This document shows, one piece after another, positions 1-6,636 of a DNA stretch of 9,755 nt (its first letter is position 1; every line of letters begins with the position of its first letter). The DNA lies in the NCBI GenBank assembly GCA_043802425.1, contig JAZDLA010000015.1:1-9755 (forward strand), in the 5' to 3' direction. Source of the DNA: JAGUYA01 sp043802425. GTDB taxonomy: Bacteria > Omnitrophota > Gorgyraeia > Gygaellales > Profunditerraquicolaceae. The notes beneath the pieces were generated by a model. The model did no database searches. It saw nothing but the letters and a program-made list of their open reading frames with translations, and was not told where the DNA came from. The position numbers and the translations under genes were made by a program.

Positions 1-554
1 CAGGCAGGGATTATTTTGAAAAGTTATCCCAGAAAGAACCCATAAGCCCCCAGGTTATTTCAAGTTTATATCAATTAGGGCTGCTTAGCCAATGGGGGGA
101 CGATACTGCCAAGGCCAAGGACTATTATAATAAGTTGCTGGAAAAAACAGAAGGCGGATTTTTAGAAACCGTTAAGTTAGTTAACGACAGGCTGCAAGAG
201 ATAGAGGAGCAAAAGCCTTTAGGATATAATCTGAAAACTTTCTTAGACCTTTCTTTAAAAGAAGGGTATAGGGCATTCGATATGACAAAGTTGGATTTAA
301 ATTCATCTTTGTACAGACCCCATAAAGACCAGGGTATTGATATTAGCGCTCTTGTCTATGTCGCGGAGACCGGTTGCATGCATGTAGAAATGCAGTATCT
401 TTGGTCTGGAGACATAGGCACAGCAAGCCCTGCCCCAGAACAACAGGCATTCGATACAGCTTATACACAAGCAGGCACCAAAATAATAAGCGTGGTGGTA
501 ATTTCGCCAGCCGGCATTGTGGATAGAGGTATTGAAATGCTGGATGTTGATTAA
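1..554 (+). CDS. C-terminal part of a TPR-like protein of unknown function (5' end outside window)
   Basis: An open frame enters from the left edge (first full codon at position 3) and ends with TAA at 552-554, giving 183 visible residues. A TTG at 135 is an internal codon and not the start, because the same frame is open to the edge. Visible residues 17-49 have the spacing of a tetratricopeptide repeat (ISSLYQLGLLSQWGD, then AKAKDYYNKLLEK), and residues 1-90 look mainly helical. From about residue 110 the protein changes to a probably strand-rich segment (DISALVYVAE, HVEMQYLWSGD, KIISVVVISPAG) ending in EMLDVD. I do not recognise this C-terminal part. TPR proteins usually act as protein-protein scaffolds, so a role in assembly or the envelope is possible but unproven. 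A promoter for the next gene starts 46 nt downstream, and I see no clear terminator between them. Confidence 0.8.
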   Translation, partial: GRDYFEKLSQKEPISPQVISSLYQLGLLSQWGDDTAKAKDYYNKLLEKTEGGFLETVKLVNDRLQEIEEQKPLGYNLKTFLDLSLKEGYRAFDMTKLDLNSSLYRPHKDQGIDISALVYVAETGCMHVEMQYLWSGDIGTASPAPEQQAFDTAYTQAGTKIISVVVISPAGIVDRGIEMLDVD

Positions 555-599
555 ACCCTTTATAAAGTCTTTTCTTTTCTCCAATCCTCTTAAAAATAC

Positions 600-628
600 T
601 TGACTTATAGCATAGTTAGTAGTATAAA
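600..628 (+). promoter_or_regulatory. Sigma-70-type promoter of the ROK/coiled-coil/LacI operon
   Basis: A -35 hexamer TTGACT (600-605; 5 of 6 consensus bases) is separated by exactly 17 nt from a -10 hexamer TATAAA (623-628; 5 of 6). Transcription would start near 635, leaving a leader of about 20 nt before the ATG at 655. No Shine-Dalgarno sequence is visible in that leader. The surrounding DNA is A+T-rich with short repeats (TTATA at 605-609 faces TATAA at 623-627), but I could not define a convincing operator for either encoded regulator. Confidence 0.6.
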
Positions 629-654
629 TAAAGCTTAAGTAAGTATTAAATAAG

Positions 655-1920
655 ATGAAAGTCCCTTCCCAGAAAAGATACGATATGCAGCCTCCAGATT
701 TACGCAGAAACGACCTCACCGAAAAAGAAAAACGCAGCATTGATATCCTGGAAATTCTCAGACGCCAGGGGCCCATCAGCCGTCCTGACATCTCCAAAGA
801 GCTGGGTATTAATGTGGTCACTATCTCCAATTATATAGACGAGTTTATCAAAAATAACCTGGTAGTGGAAAGGGAGCTGGATGTTTCAGAAGGCGGCAGG
901 CGGCCGTCGCTTTTAGATTTAAATGCCGAAGGCGGCTACATTATCGGGGTGGGTTTAAACCTTGCTAATATGGTCGGCCTTTTATTGGATTTAAAAGGTA
1001 ATATTATTACCAAGACCCAGATTGTCAAGCCCAAGCCTTCAGTTAAAGAGATTACCGAGTGCTTATTGGATATTATTCGCGAAATCTTACGGCGTTCCAA
1101 GGAATACACCACAAATATTAGGGGCGTGGGTATTGGTTTAGCAGGTCTAGTGAATAAAAAAGATGGCTCCATTCACTGGCCGCAAAAATCCGACCACCAT
1201 TATACCTACGCGTCGGTAGATATCCCTTTACGGGAGCTGATTGAGAAAGAATTTAGCCTGCCCCTATTAGCGGAGAACGATGCGACCTGCGCCTGTTTTG
1301 GCGAGTATTGGCAGAATTTAAAAGGCCAATATAAAAATGTTATTTATATGTTCTCAGGGGTGGGTTGTGGCATCGTAGTGAACGGTGAAATTTATACCGG
1401 CACAAAGGGGTATGCCGGGGAAGTCGCCATCTTTAATTACAAAGAAAAGGACCTGTTTAACTGCGCTGCGGCAGCAGGTTGTTTCTTGAAACGCTGGGAG
1501 ATGGATTTAGGCATTATTGAAGATGTGAAAGCGATGTTAGGTAAAGAGAAGGCTTTGGCCAAAGAATTTTTTAAGTTAACCTCCAGTAACATCAATAATG
1601 TGGATCTAAAAAGCGTCTTTAGCGCAAATAGAAGCGGCGACGCCATTGCCCGGGCTGTTCTGGATAAAGCGGCTAAGAGGCTGGGAATAAAAATTGCCTA
1701 TCTAGTGAATTTATTGAACCCGGAAGTAGTAATGATCGGCGGTGGATTAGAAGAGGCGGGCGAAGAATTCCTGTCTAGAGTAAACCTGACTATAAGAGAA
1801 TGGGCTTTTAGGGAGGCGACCGAAGACCTCAAGGTTACTTATTCTCAGTTGAGAGAAAATGCAGTAGCCATAGGCGCAGCGAGCCTGGTGATGCAGAAGG
1901 TATTTGCCGGCATATTATAA
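655..1920 (+). CDS. ROK-family transcriptional regulator (NagC/XylR-like)
   Basis: The product (421 aa) has the two-part build of ROK repressors. A winged helix-turn-helix at about residues 25-85 contains LRRQGPISRPDISKELGI, a recognition-helix region VVTISNYIDEF, and the GGRRP motif (80-84) typical of ROK repressors. A sugar-kinase-like ROK domain fills about 94-419. In it the first phosphate loop is degenerate (GVGLNLANMVG, 98-108), as in non-catalytic regulators. The Asn-Asp pair at 208-209 that serves as sugar-binding and catalytic-base site in ROK kinases is kept. The second loop is SGVGCGIVVNG (234-244) and the late glycine motif is VVMIGGGLEEAG (358-369). The family zinc site is mostly lost: the expected GH is replaced in GEVAIF (255-260), and NCAAAAGC (269-276) stands where CxCGxxGC is usual. 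The protein probably binds DNA in response to a sugar or sugar phosphate. An in-frame stop at 640-642 limits the start to 655; M11 at 685 is the only close alternative. It is the first gene of a three-gene unit. Confidence 0.88.
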   Translation: MKVPSQKRYDMQPPDLRRNDLTEKEKRSIDILEILRRQGPISRPDISKELGINVVTISNYIDEFIKNNLVVERELDVSEGGRRPSLLDLNAEGGYIIGVGLNLANMVGLLLDLKGNIITKTQIVKPKPSVKEITECLLDIIREILRRSKEYTTNIRGVGIGLAGLVNKKDGSIHWPQKSDHHYTYASVDIPLRELIEKEFSLPLLAENDATCACFGEYWQNLKGQYKNVIYMFSGVGCGIVVNGEIYTGTKGYAGEVAIFNYKEKDLFNCAAAAGCFLKRWEMDLGIIEDVKAMLGKEKALAKEFFKLTSSNINNVDLKSVFSANRSGDAIARAVLDKAAKRLGIKIAYLVNLLNPEVVMIGGGLEEAGEEFLSRVNLTIREWAFREATEDLKVTYSQLRENAVAIGAASLVMQKVFAGIL

Positions 1921-1923
1921 AAG

Positions 1924-3135
1924 ATGGACCTAAAGGCCTTGGAAGGGAAAATAAAATTTATTACTATAGGCTTAGCCGTTATCCTGGTAGTGAGTATTTT
2001 TGTCAACCTCAAGACATATAGCGCAAAGAGGTTTATCGAGAGAGAAAGGGATGAATTAAAGACTGATAACAAAACCCTGACCAAAAAGATTAACGAAGCC
2101 GCTAAAGAGGTAAAAGAGCTTCAGGAGAAAGTCGACGGATTAAATAGCGACTTAGATGAGATCACCCGGGAAAAGGATAATCTCCTTAAGCAAAAGGAAC
2201 GGATTCAGAGAGATTACGAATTGATAATTAAGGAGAGGGCTGAATTAGAAGAAAAAGCGCAGGTCTCTATCCCTACTGGCGCCGCAGGAGAAATCAGCTC
2301 TTCCTCTTCGAGAGAAGATATTTATTGGGCAAGCGTGCTGAAGTCCAAGACAGACCTTTCCCTGCAGGTGGATAATCTGCGCGCCGAATTAAAGAAGCTG
2401 AATACAGACAATCAGCAGTTGCGCAAAGATTTAGAAAACCTGACCCGCGATAAAGATGAGGTCCAGCAGCAGTTGGAGTACAATCAAAAAACGTTTGATA
2501 ATATAACTTCCCAGTTGGTTTTGGAGAAGAACACGAAGTTTAAGATTCAGGACCAATTAAAACCCATGAGGAGCGAGAATATATCCTTAAGGAGGCAGGT
2601 GAAGAGATTGGTTAGCCAGAAGACGAGCCTAGAGAGTCAGTTCCAGAAGCTTCAACAGGAGAAGTCCGAACTTGAACGCAGGCTCAGCGAAATAGAGTTG
2701 TTCTTACAGGACCGGCTGACCAGGACTAAAGAAATAGATATAAGAAGCAGGGTAGATATGTTACGCAGCGGCGGTGTTGATACAGGGGGTGCGGGAATTC
2801 AGAGAAAAGAATCCATAGAATTACCGCCCATAGTCGTACGCCCGCAGGGAGAAATATCCGGTTCGGGCCGTCAGCAAACAGCGGATCCTTCAGTGGAGGA
2901 GAGAGGCGAGCAGGTCCACACGGGGGGTTCGGTGCTGGGGGTCAACAAAGAGAATAATTTTGCGGTGATTAATTTAGGCCAGGATGCGGGTATAAAAATG
3001 GGCGATATCTTTCAGGTGTATAAAGGAAGTAAGGCTATTGCCACCATTGAAGTTATTCAGGTGCGCGATAGTCTTTCTGCCTGCGATATAAAGGAAAAGA
3101 TCGCCGACATAGACGTGGGTGATACGGTAAGATAA
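1924..3135 (+). CDS. Membrane-anchored coiled-coil protein with small C-terminal beta domain
   Basis: The 403-aa product has four visible parts. A short cytoplasmic start leads into one hydrophobic segment at about residues 11-28 (ITIGLAVILVVSIFVNL), with no signal-peptidase site that I can see, so it is probably a signal anchor. Two long charged heptad-rich coiled-coil stretches follow (about 35-112 and 137-265), split by a Ser/Gly/Pro linker (113-131). A flexible Gly/Pro-rich linker (282-335) leads to a compact C-terminal domain (336-403), where LGQDAGIKMGDIFQVYKG and DIDVGDTVR resemble the small beta domain at the C-terminus of FlgT-like and other envelope proteins; that similarity is my judgement by eye. 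The long coiled coil probably lies outside the cytoplasmic membrane. Function is unknown; a scaffold or spacer role in the envelope is inference. The start lies 3 nt after the ROK stop with no usable Shine-Dalgarno site, and the stop overlaps the next start, so translation is probably coupled through all three genes. Confidence 0.8.
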   Translation: MDLKALEGKIKFITIGLAVILVVSIFVNLKTYSAKRFIERERDELKTDNKTLTKKINEAAKEVKELQEKVDGLNSDLDEITREKDNLLKQKERIQRDYELIIKERAELEEKAQVSIPTGAAGEISSSSSREDIYWASVLKSKTDLSLQVDNLRAELKKLNTDNQQLRKDLENLTRDKDEVQQQLEYNQKTFDNITSQLVLEKNTKFKIQDQLKPMRSENISLRRQVKRLVSQKTSLESQFQKLQQEKSELERRLSEIELFLQDRLTRTKEIDIRSRVDMLRSGGVDTGGAGIQRKESIELPPIVVRPQGEISGSGRQQTADPSVEERGEQVHTGGSVLGVNKENNFAVINLGQDAGIKMGDIFQVYKGSKAIATIEVIQVRDSLSACDIKEKIADIDVGDTVR

Positions 3136-4154
3136 TGCGGATTAAAAAGGGCCCTGCCAAACCAATCTCCATACAAGACGGTGCCCGCATGGCCGGGGTA
3201 TCTATTACGACCGTCTCGCGCGTCATCAATAAAATCTCCTCAGTTAAAGAAGAAAACCGCATTAATGTCCTTGAGGCGGTCAAACAGCTTAATTTCCAAC
3301 CCTCTATTCTTGCCCAGCGCTTAGCTACAGGCAGGAGTAATGTTGTAGCCCTGGTCATTCCGCGCTATGAGGGTATCTTTTACTCTTTCTACGCCATGGA
3401 ATTAATCCGTGGCATAGGCACGCTCTGTGAAGCATTGAAATTAGATTTGTTATTGCATCTTACTGACAGCCGCACGCCGCTGAATTTAAAAGGGGTAGGA
3501 GGAGTGATCTTTGCCGATGTCATTACTAACCGGCAGCAACTTGAAGATGCTTTATCCTCGGGCCTACCTTCTATAGTGATCAATAATTATGTTCAGGATT
3601 TAGAAGTCGACTGCATTGCCGTAGATAATAAAAAAGGCGCGCAGGAGGCAGTTGATTATTTAATCGGTTTAGGGCATAAAAAAATAGCGCACATTACCGG
3701 GGACTTAATCACGCAGGCAGCGGCCTGGCGTTTTGAAGGTTATAAGCAGGCCTTGGGAAAAAATAATATCGAATTTAATCCGGATTACGTCTTTAAAACA
3801 AATTATTCGCGGGGAGAAGCTAGGCATGCCGCGGAAAAATTAATCAAGATGCCCAATCCGCCTACTGCGGTATTTGTTGCTTCTGATTCTATGGCGCTTG
3901 AGGTGATGACATTAGCTCGGGAACTGGGCCGTAAGATTCCGGATGATTTATCCATCGTAGGTTTTGATGATAATCCTTCCGGGCTTTACGGGCCGGTGGC
4001 TTTAACTACGGTAAGGCAACCTTTGATTAAGATGGCACAAGAGGGTGTTAAGGAATTAAATCTTTTAATAGCCGCTAAGGATAAAGTCCATAAGGCAAAA
4101 AAAATTCTTCTTCCGACAGAATTAGTGATTAGGGAGTCCTGCCGATCTCTCTAG
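3135..4154 (+). CDS. LacI-family transcriptional regulator
   Basis: The product (339 aa, normal family length) opens with a LacI helix-turn-helix: SIQDGARMAGVSITTVSRVIN (12-32), followed by VLEAVKQLNFQPS and the hinge helix ILAQRLATGRS (58-68) with the Leu63 expected to insert into the operator minor groove. The periplasmic-binding-protein-like effector domain then shows VVALVIP (70-76), the HITGD strand (186-190), VFVASDSMA (246-254), LSIVGFDDN (272-280) and LTTVRQP (290-296), in the family's order. Two details are unusual: Gly16 replaces the common Val in the first helix (DVA to DGA), and the stretch between LLLHLTD (105-111) and GVGGVIFAD (120-128) is shorter than in typical members. The family binds operators and usually releases them on binding a sugar. 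The ATG overlaps the preceding stop by one base (TAATG at 3133-3137), which indicates translational coupling. I cannot tell the ligand, and no sugar pathway gene is adjacent. Confidence 0.92.
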   Translation: MRIKKGPAKPISIQDGARMAGVSITTVSRVINKISSVKEENRINVLEAVKQLNFQPSILAQRLATGRSNVVALVIPRYEGIFYSFYAMELIRGIGTLCEALKLDLLLHLTDSRTPLNLKGVGGVIFADVITNRQQLEDALSSGLPSIVINNYVQDLEVDCIAVDNKKGAQEAVDYLIGLGHKKIAHITGDLITQAAAWRFEGYKQALGKNNIEFNPDYVFKTNYSRGEARHAAEKLIKMPNPPTAVFVASDSMALEVMTLARELGRKIPDDLSIVGFDDNPSGLYGPVALTTVRQPLIKMAQEGVKELNLLIAAKDKVHKAKKILLPTELVIRESCRSL

Positions 4155-4179
4155 CCCCGCTAAAAGTTAGAAGGCTGAT

Positions 4180-4195
4180 CTACTAAATATTGTAT
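4180..4195 (+). promoter_or_regulatory. NrdR box 1 (distal) upstream of nrdJ
   Basis: The 16-mer CTACTAAATATTGTAT matches 12 of 16 positions of the NrdR-box consensus ACACWATATATWGTGT as I recall it, and 14 of 16 positions of the proximal box. Its position, exactly 32 bp (three helical turns) upstream of the second box and ahead of a ribonucleotide reductase gene, is the arrangement known for NrdR, the ATP/dATP-sensing repressor of ribonucleotide reductase genes. The nrdR gene is not in this window. Confidence 0.7.
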
Positions 4196-4218
4196 ACTTT
4201 AAACCAACGTAATACTAT
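4190..4218 (+). promoter_or_regulatory. Possible second nrdJ promoter overlapping the NrdR boxes
   Basis: TTGTAT (4190-4195) and TACTAT (4213-4218) are separated by 17 nt. The -35 lies in the distal NrdR-like box and the -10 in the proximal one, so a repressor bound to both would occlude it directly. The hexamers match consensus less well than the downstream promoter and the region is A+T-rich, so a chance match is possible. Confidence 0.3.
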
Positions 4219-4227
4219 ATATTGTAT
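4212..4227 (+). promoter_or_regulatory. NrdR box 2 (proximal) upstream of nrdJ
   Basis: The 16-mer ATACTATATATTGTAT matches 14 of 16 positions of the NrdR consensus ACACWATATATWGTGT and is itself a near-perfect palindrome (only positions 5 and 12 break it). It ends 7 bp before the -35 hexamer of the strong promoter at 4235. Together with the distal box it makes a standard tandem operator, suggesting that deoxynucleotide levels control nrdJ through NrdR. Confidence 0.78.
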
Positions 4228-4234
4228 TTTTTCC

Positions 4235-4263
4235 TTGACAGAAAAATTTGGCAATGATATACT
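4235..4263 (+). promoter_or_regulatory. Near-consensus sigma-70 promoter of nrdJ
   Basis: A perfect -35 TTGACA (4235-4240) is followed after 17 nt by TATACT (4258-4263; 5 of 6 of TATAAT). The start of transcription would be near 4270, giving a leader of about 50 nt, too short for a cobalamin riboswitch. This is the best promoter in the window and sits directly downstream of the paired NrdR boxes. Confidence 0.75.
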
Positions 4264-4309
4264 TCGTTCGCAGGGTCAAGCTTAACTTTTAACGTCTTAA
4301 TTCTAATTT

Positions 4310-4314
4310 GGAGG
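4310..4314 (+). promoter_or_regulatory. Shine-Dalgarno site that fixes the nrdJ start at 4320
   Basis: GGAGG lies 5 nt before the ATG at 4320. An in-frame TTG at 4308 overlaps this site and has no ribosome binding site of its own, so a start there, which would add MEDE, is unlikely. This is the only strong Shine-Dalgarno site ahead of a gene in the window. Confidence 0.8.
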
Positions 4315-4319
4315 ATGAA

Positions 4320-6626
4320 ATGGCATTACCACTTTCCGAGAATGCCCTAAAGGTATTAGAAAAGAGGTATTTAAGCAAAGACGAAACGGGTAAGGTTGTA
4401 GAGACGCCGCAAGGGTTATTTCGCCGCGTGGCCAAGGCTATTGCTATAGCAGATAAATCTTACGGTAAAACAGAAGAAGAGGTATTAAAATTAGAAGAGG
4501 CGTTTTGCCGGGTGATGATGGCGTTAGAATTCATACCCAATTCCCCTTGCCTGATGAATGCCGGAAAAGAGTTGGGACAATTGAGCGCCTGCTTTACTTT
4601 GCCGATAGATGATTCTATGAATTCTATATTTGAGACGCTTAAGGCCACCGCCATGATTCATAAATCCGGCGGCGGCACGGGTTTTTCTTTTTCGCGGTTA
4701 CGCCCTAAAAATTCCGTAGTCAAGACTACCGGCGGCATTGCTTCGGGCCCGGTTTCTTTTATGAAGGTTTATGATGCTGCTACCGAAGCGGTAAAACAGG
4801 GAGGAACCAGGCGCGGTGCGAACATGGGAATTTTACGCGTCGACCACCCTGACATCATAGAATTTATTACCTGTAAGGAAAATAACAAAGAGATTACTAA
4901 TTTTAATATCTCGGTAGCGATTACCGATGACTTTATGCAGAAACTAAAAAATAGCCAAGACTACGATTTAATCGATCCCCATTCAAATAGAGTGGTAGAG
5001 CGGCTTAATACTAAAGAGGTCTTTAATTTGATTATTAAGCAGGCGCACAAAAACGGCGAGCCGGGGATTATTTTTATCGACCAGATGAATGATTTTAACC
5101 CTACGCCTAAGCTGGGTAAATACGAGTCCACAAATCCCTGCGGCGAGCAGGTGCTCCTGCCTTATGAAAGCTGCGATTTAGGCTCCATAAACCTCTCCAG
5201 GATGTTTAAGGAGGTAAAGGGATATTGTGAAATTGACTGGGATAAATTAAAAACAGTCACGCATTTAGCCGTGCATTTTTTGGATAATCTGATTGATGTG
5301 AATAAATTCCCTCTGCCGGCTATCGAGAAGGCGACTAAATTAACGCGCAAAATCGGCTTGGGTGTGATGGGCTGGGCGAGTTTGTTGATACGCTTAGGCG
5401 TGCCTTATAATAGTGATGAAGCAGTAGCCCTTGCGGAAAAGGTGATGTCTTTTATCTTAAATGAGGCTACGAAAAAATCGCTAGAGCTAGGTAAAGATAA
5501 AGGGCTATTCCCTTCTTTTAAGGGGAGTATTTATGATAAAAAAGAAGGGGCGCTACGTCTGCGTAATGCTACCCTGACTACTATTGCGCCGACCGGCACC
5601 ATCAGTATTATTGCCGGGCCCTGTTCTTCAGGGATTGAGCCCTTGTTTGCTATTTCTTATTATCGTAATGTCATGGATAACGATAAGCTTACCGAGGTTA
5701 ATTCTTTGTTTGAAGAGGTGGCGCGTAAACGCGGGTTTTATACCCGTGAATTGATGGAAAAGATCGCCGAGAAAGGCACCATTCATGATTTTCAGAATAT
5801 ACCCGAAGAGGTAAGGAGGGTGTTCGTTACCAGCCACGATATTTTACCCGAATGGCACGTACGCATGCAGGCTGCCTTTCAAAAATACACGCATAATGCC
5901 GTCTCTAAGACCATTAATTTCCCTAATGAGGCTACGCTTGATGATGTAGAGAAGGCTTATATACTGGCTTATGAATTGGGCTGCAAAGGTATTACTATCT
6001 ACCGCGACAGGAGCCGCGAAGAACAGGTTTTGAACATCGCCCGCAATAACCCCAAAGAAGAAAACAAGACACTGGAGCCCAAACAAGAAATCGCTCCCCG
6101 TCCGCGGCCGGAAGTAATTATGGGGACGACCACAAAAGTAGCCACAGGCTGCGGCAATCTCTATGTGACCATTAATAGCGACGAGCAAGGTAAGCCTTTT
6201 GAGCTTTTTACCCAGATGGGTAAGGCCGGTGGTTGCGCCGCTTCGCAACTTGAAGCTATCGGGAGATTAGTCTCTTTGGCTTTTCGTTCAGGCATCGAGG
6301 TAAAATCCATTATTGAACAATTACGCAATATCAGCTGTCCTTCGCCCTCTTGGGAAAAAGGACAACGCATATTCTCCTGCGCGGATGCGATTGCCCGGGT
6401 GATAGAAAAAAGATTACTTAATGGCATAGCGGTACCAGTTGCCATAGAAGAATCCGTAAATGTACCCATGAAACATTCTTATCATGATGGGGTCCCGAAT
6501 GAGGTTGCGGCTGTTGGATTTAATTTACACGGAGATATGGTGGGGGTTTGTCCTGATTGCGGCGGAACGTTGCGCCACGAAGAAGGCTGCATCAAATGCC
6601 ATGCCTGCGGCTTTTCCAAGTGTTAA
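4320..6626 (+). CDS. nrdJ: Adenosylcobalamin-dependent (class II) ribonucleotide reductase
   Basis: The 768-aa cytoplasmic enzyme reduces ribonucleotides (by family, diphosphates) to deoxyribonucleotides using a radical generated from adenosylcobalamin, so it needs no oxygen. Numbered from the 4320 start: NSPCLMNAG (74-82); LSACFTLP (88-95) with Cys91; KSGGGTGFSFSRLRP (115-129); NPCGEQVLLPYESCDLGS (272-289) with the radical Cys274, Asn272, Glu276 and Cys285; and APTGTIS (423-429). Cys91 and Cys285 correspond to the redox pair, and the 11-residue step from Cys274 to Cys285 matches the Thermotoga enzyme. A Pro-rich linker (about 580-600) precedes a TSCPD domain (about 602-697). The tail has six cysteines (CPDC at 744-747, CIKCHAC at 757-763 and terminal Cys768), matching the zinc-ribbon and thiol-shuttle tail of NrdJ. 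No N-terminal ATP-cone is visible, so overall-activity control may be absent. Transcription is probably under NrdR through the paired boxes at 4180-4227. The phosphoglycerate mutase gene follows after 10 nt. The gene looks intact. Confidence 0.95.
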   Translation: MALPLSENALKVLEKRYLSKDETGKVVETPQGLFRRVAKAIAIADKSYGKTEEEVLKLEEAFCRVMMALEFIPNSPCLMNAGKELGQLSACFTLPIDDSMNSIFETLKATAMIHKSGGGTGFSFSRLRPKNSVVKTTGGIASGPVSFMKVYDAATEAVKQGGTRRGANMGILRVDHPDIIEFITCKENNKEITNFNISVAITDDFMQKLKNSQDYDLIDPHSNRVVERLNTKEVFNLIIKQAHKNGEPGIIFIDQMNDFNPTPKLGKYESTNPCGEQVLLPYESCDLGSINLSRMFKEVKGYCEIDWDKLKTVTHLAVHFLDNLIDVNKFPLPAIEKATKLTRKIGLGVMGWASLLIRLGVPYNSDEAVALAEKVMSFILNEATKKSLELGKDKGLFPSFKGSIYDKKEGALRLRNATLTTIAPTGTISIIAGPCSSGIEPLFAISYYRNVMDNDKLTEVNSLFEEVARKRGFYTRELMEKIAEKGTIHDFQNIPEEVRRVFVTSHDILPEWHVRMQAAFQKYTHNAVSKTINFPNEATLDDVEKAYILAYELGCKGITIYRDRSREEQVLNIARNNPKEENKTLEPKQEIAPRPRPEVIMGTTTKVATGCGNLYVTINSDEQGKPFELFTQMGKAGGCAASQLEAIGRLVSLAFRSGIEVKSIIEQLRNISCPSPSWEKGQRIFSCADAIARVIEKRLLNGIAVPVAIEESVNVPMKHSYHDGVPNEVAAVGFNLHGDMVGVCPDCGGTLRHEEGCIKCHACGFSKC

Positions 6627-6636
6627 ATAATCCTCT

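Noticed and set aside
558..567. CTTTATAAAG palindrome after the first gene as operator or terminator
   Set aside because: It is a 10-bp A+T-rich palindrome with no loop or T-run and no second copy; it is easily due to chance.
303..830. A 175-codon open frame on the minus strand spanning the first gene's end and the ROK start
   Set aside because: It overlaps two well-supported + strand genes and covers the ROK promoter. Its product is Cys/Leu/Phe-rich with no domain pattern, and it looks like a shadow.
4153..4176. Terminator after the LacI gene
   Set aside because: Only short 4-bp pairings (AGCC/GGCT, CTAA/TTAG) with no T-run.
4264..4319. Cobalamin riboswitch before the B12-dependent nrdJ
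   Set aside because: The leader is only about 50 nt, far shorter than a cobalamin riboswitch, and no B12-box-like sequence is seen.
5844..6248. A 134-codon open frame on the minus strand inside nrdJ
   Set aside because: It lies fully within conserved NrdJ coding sequence and its product shows no family features.
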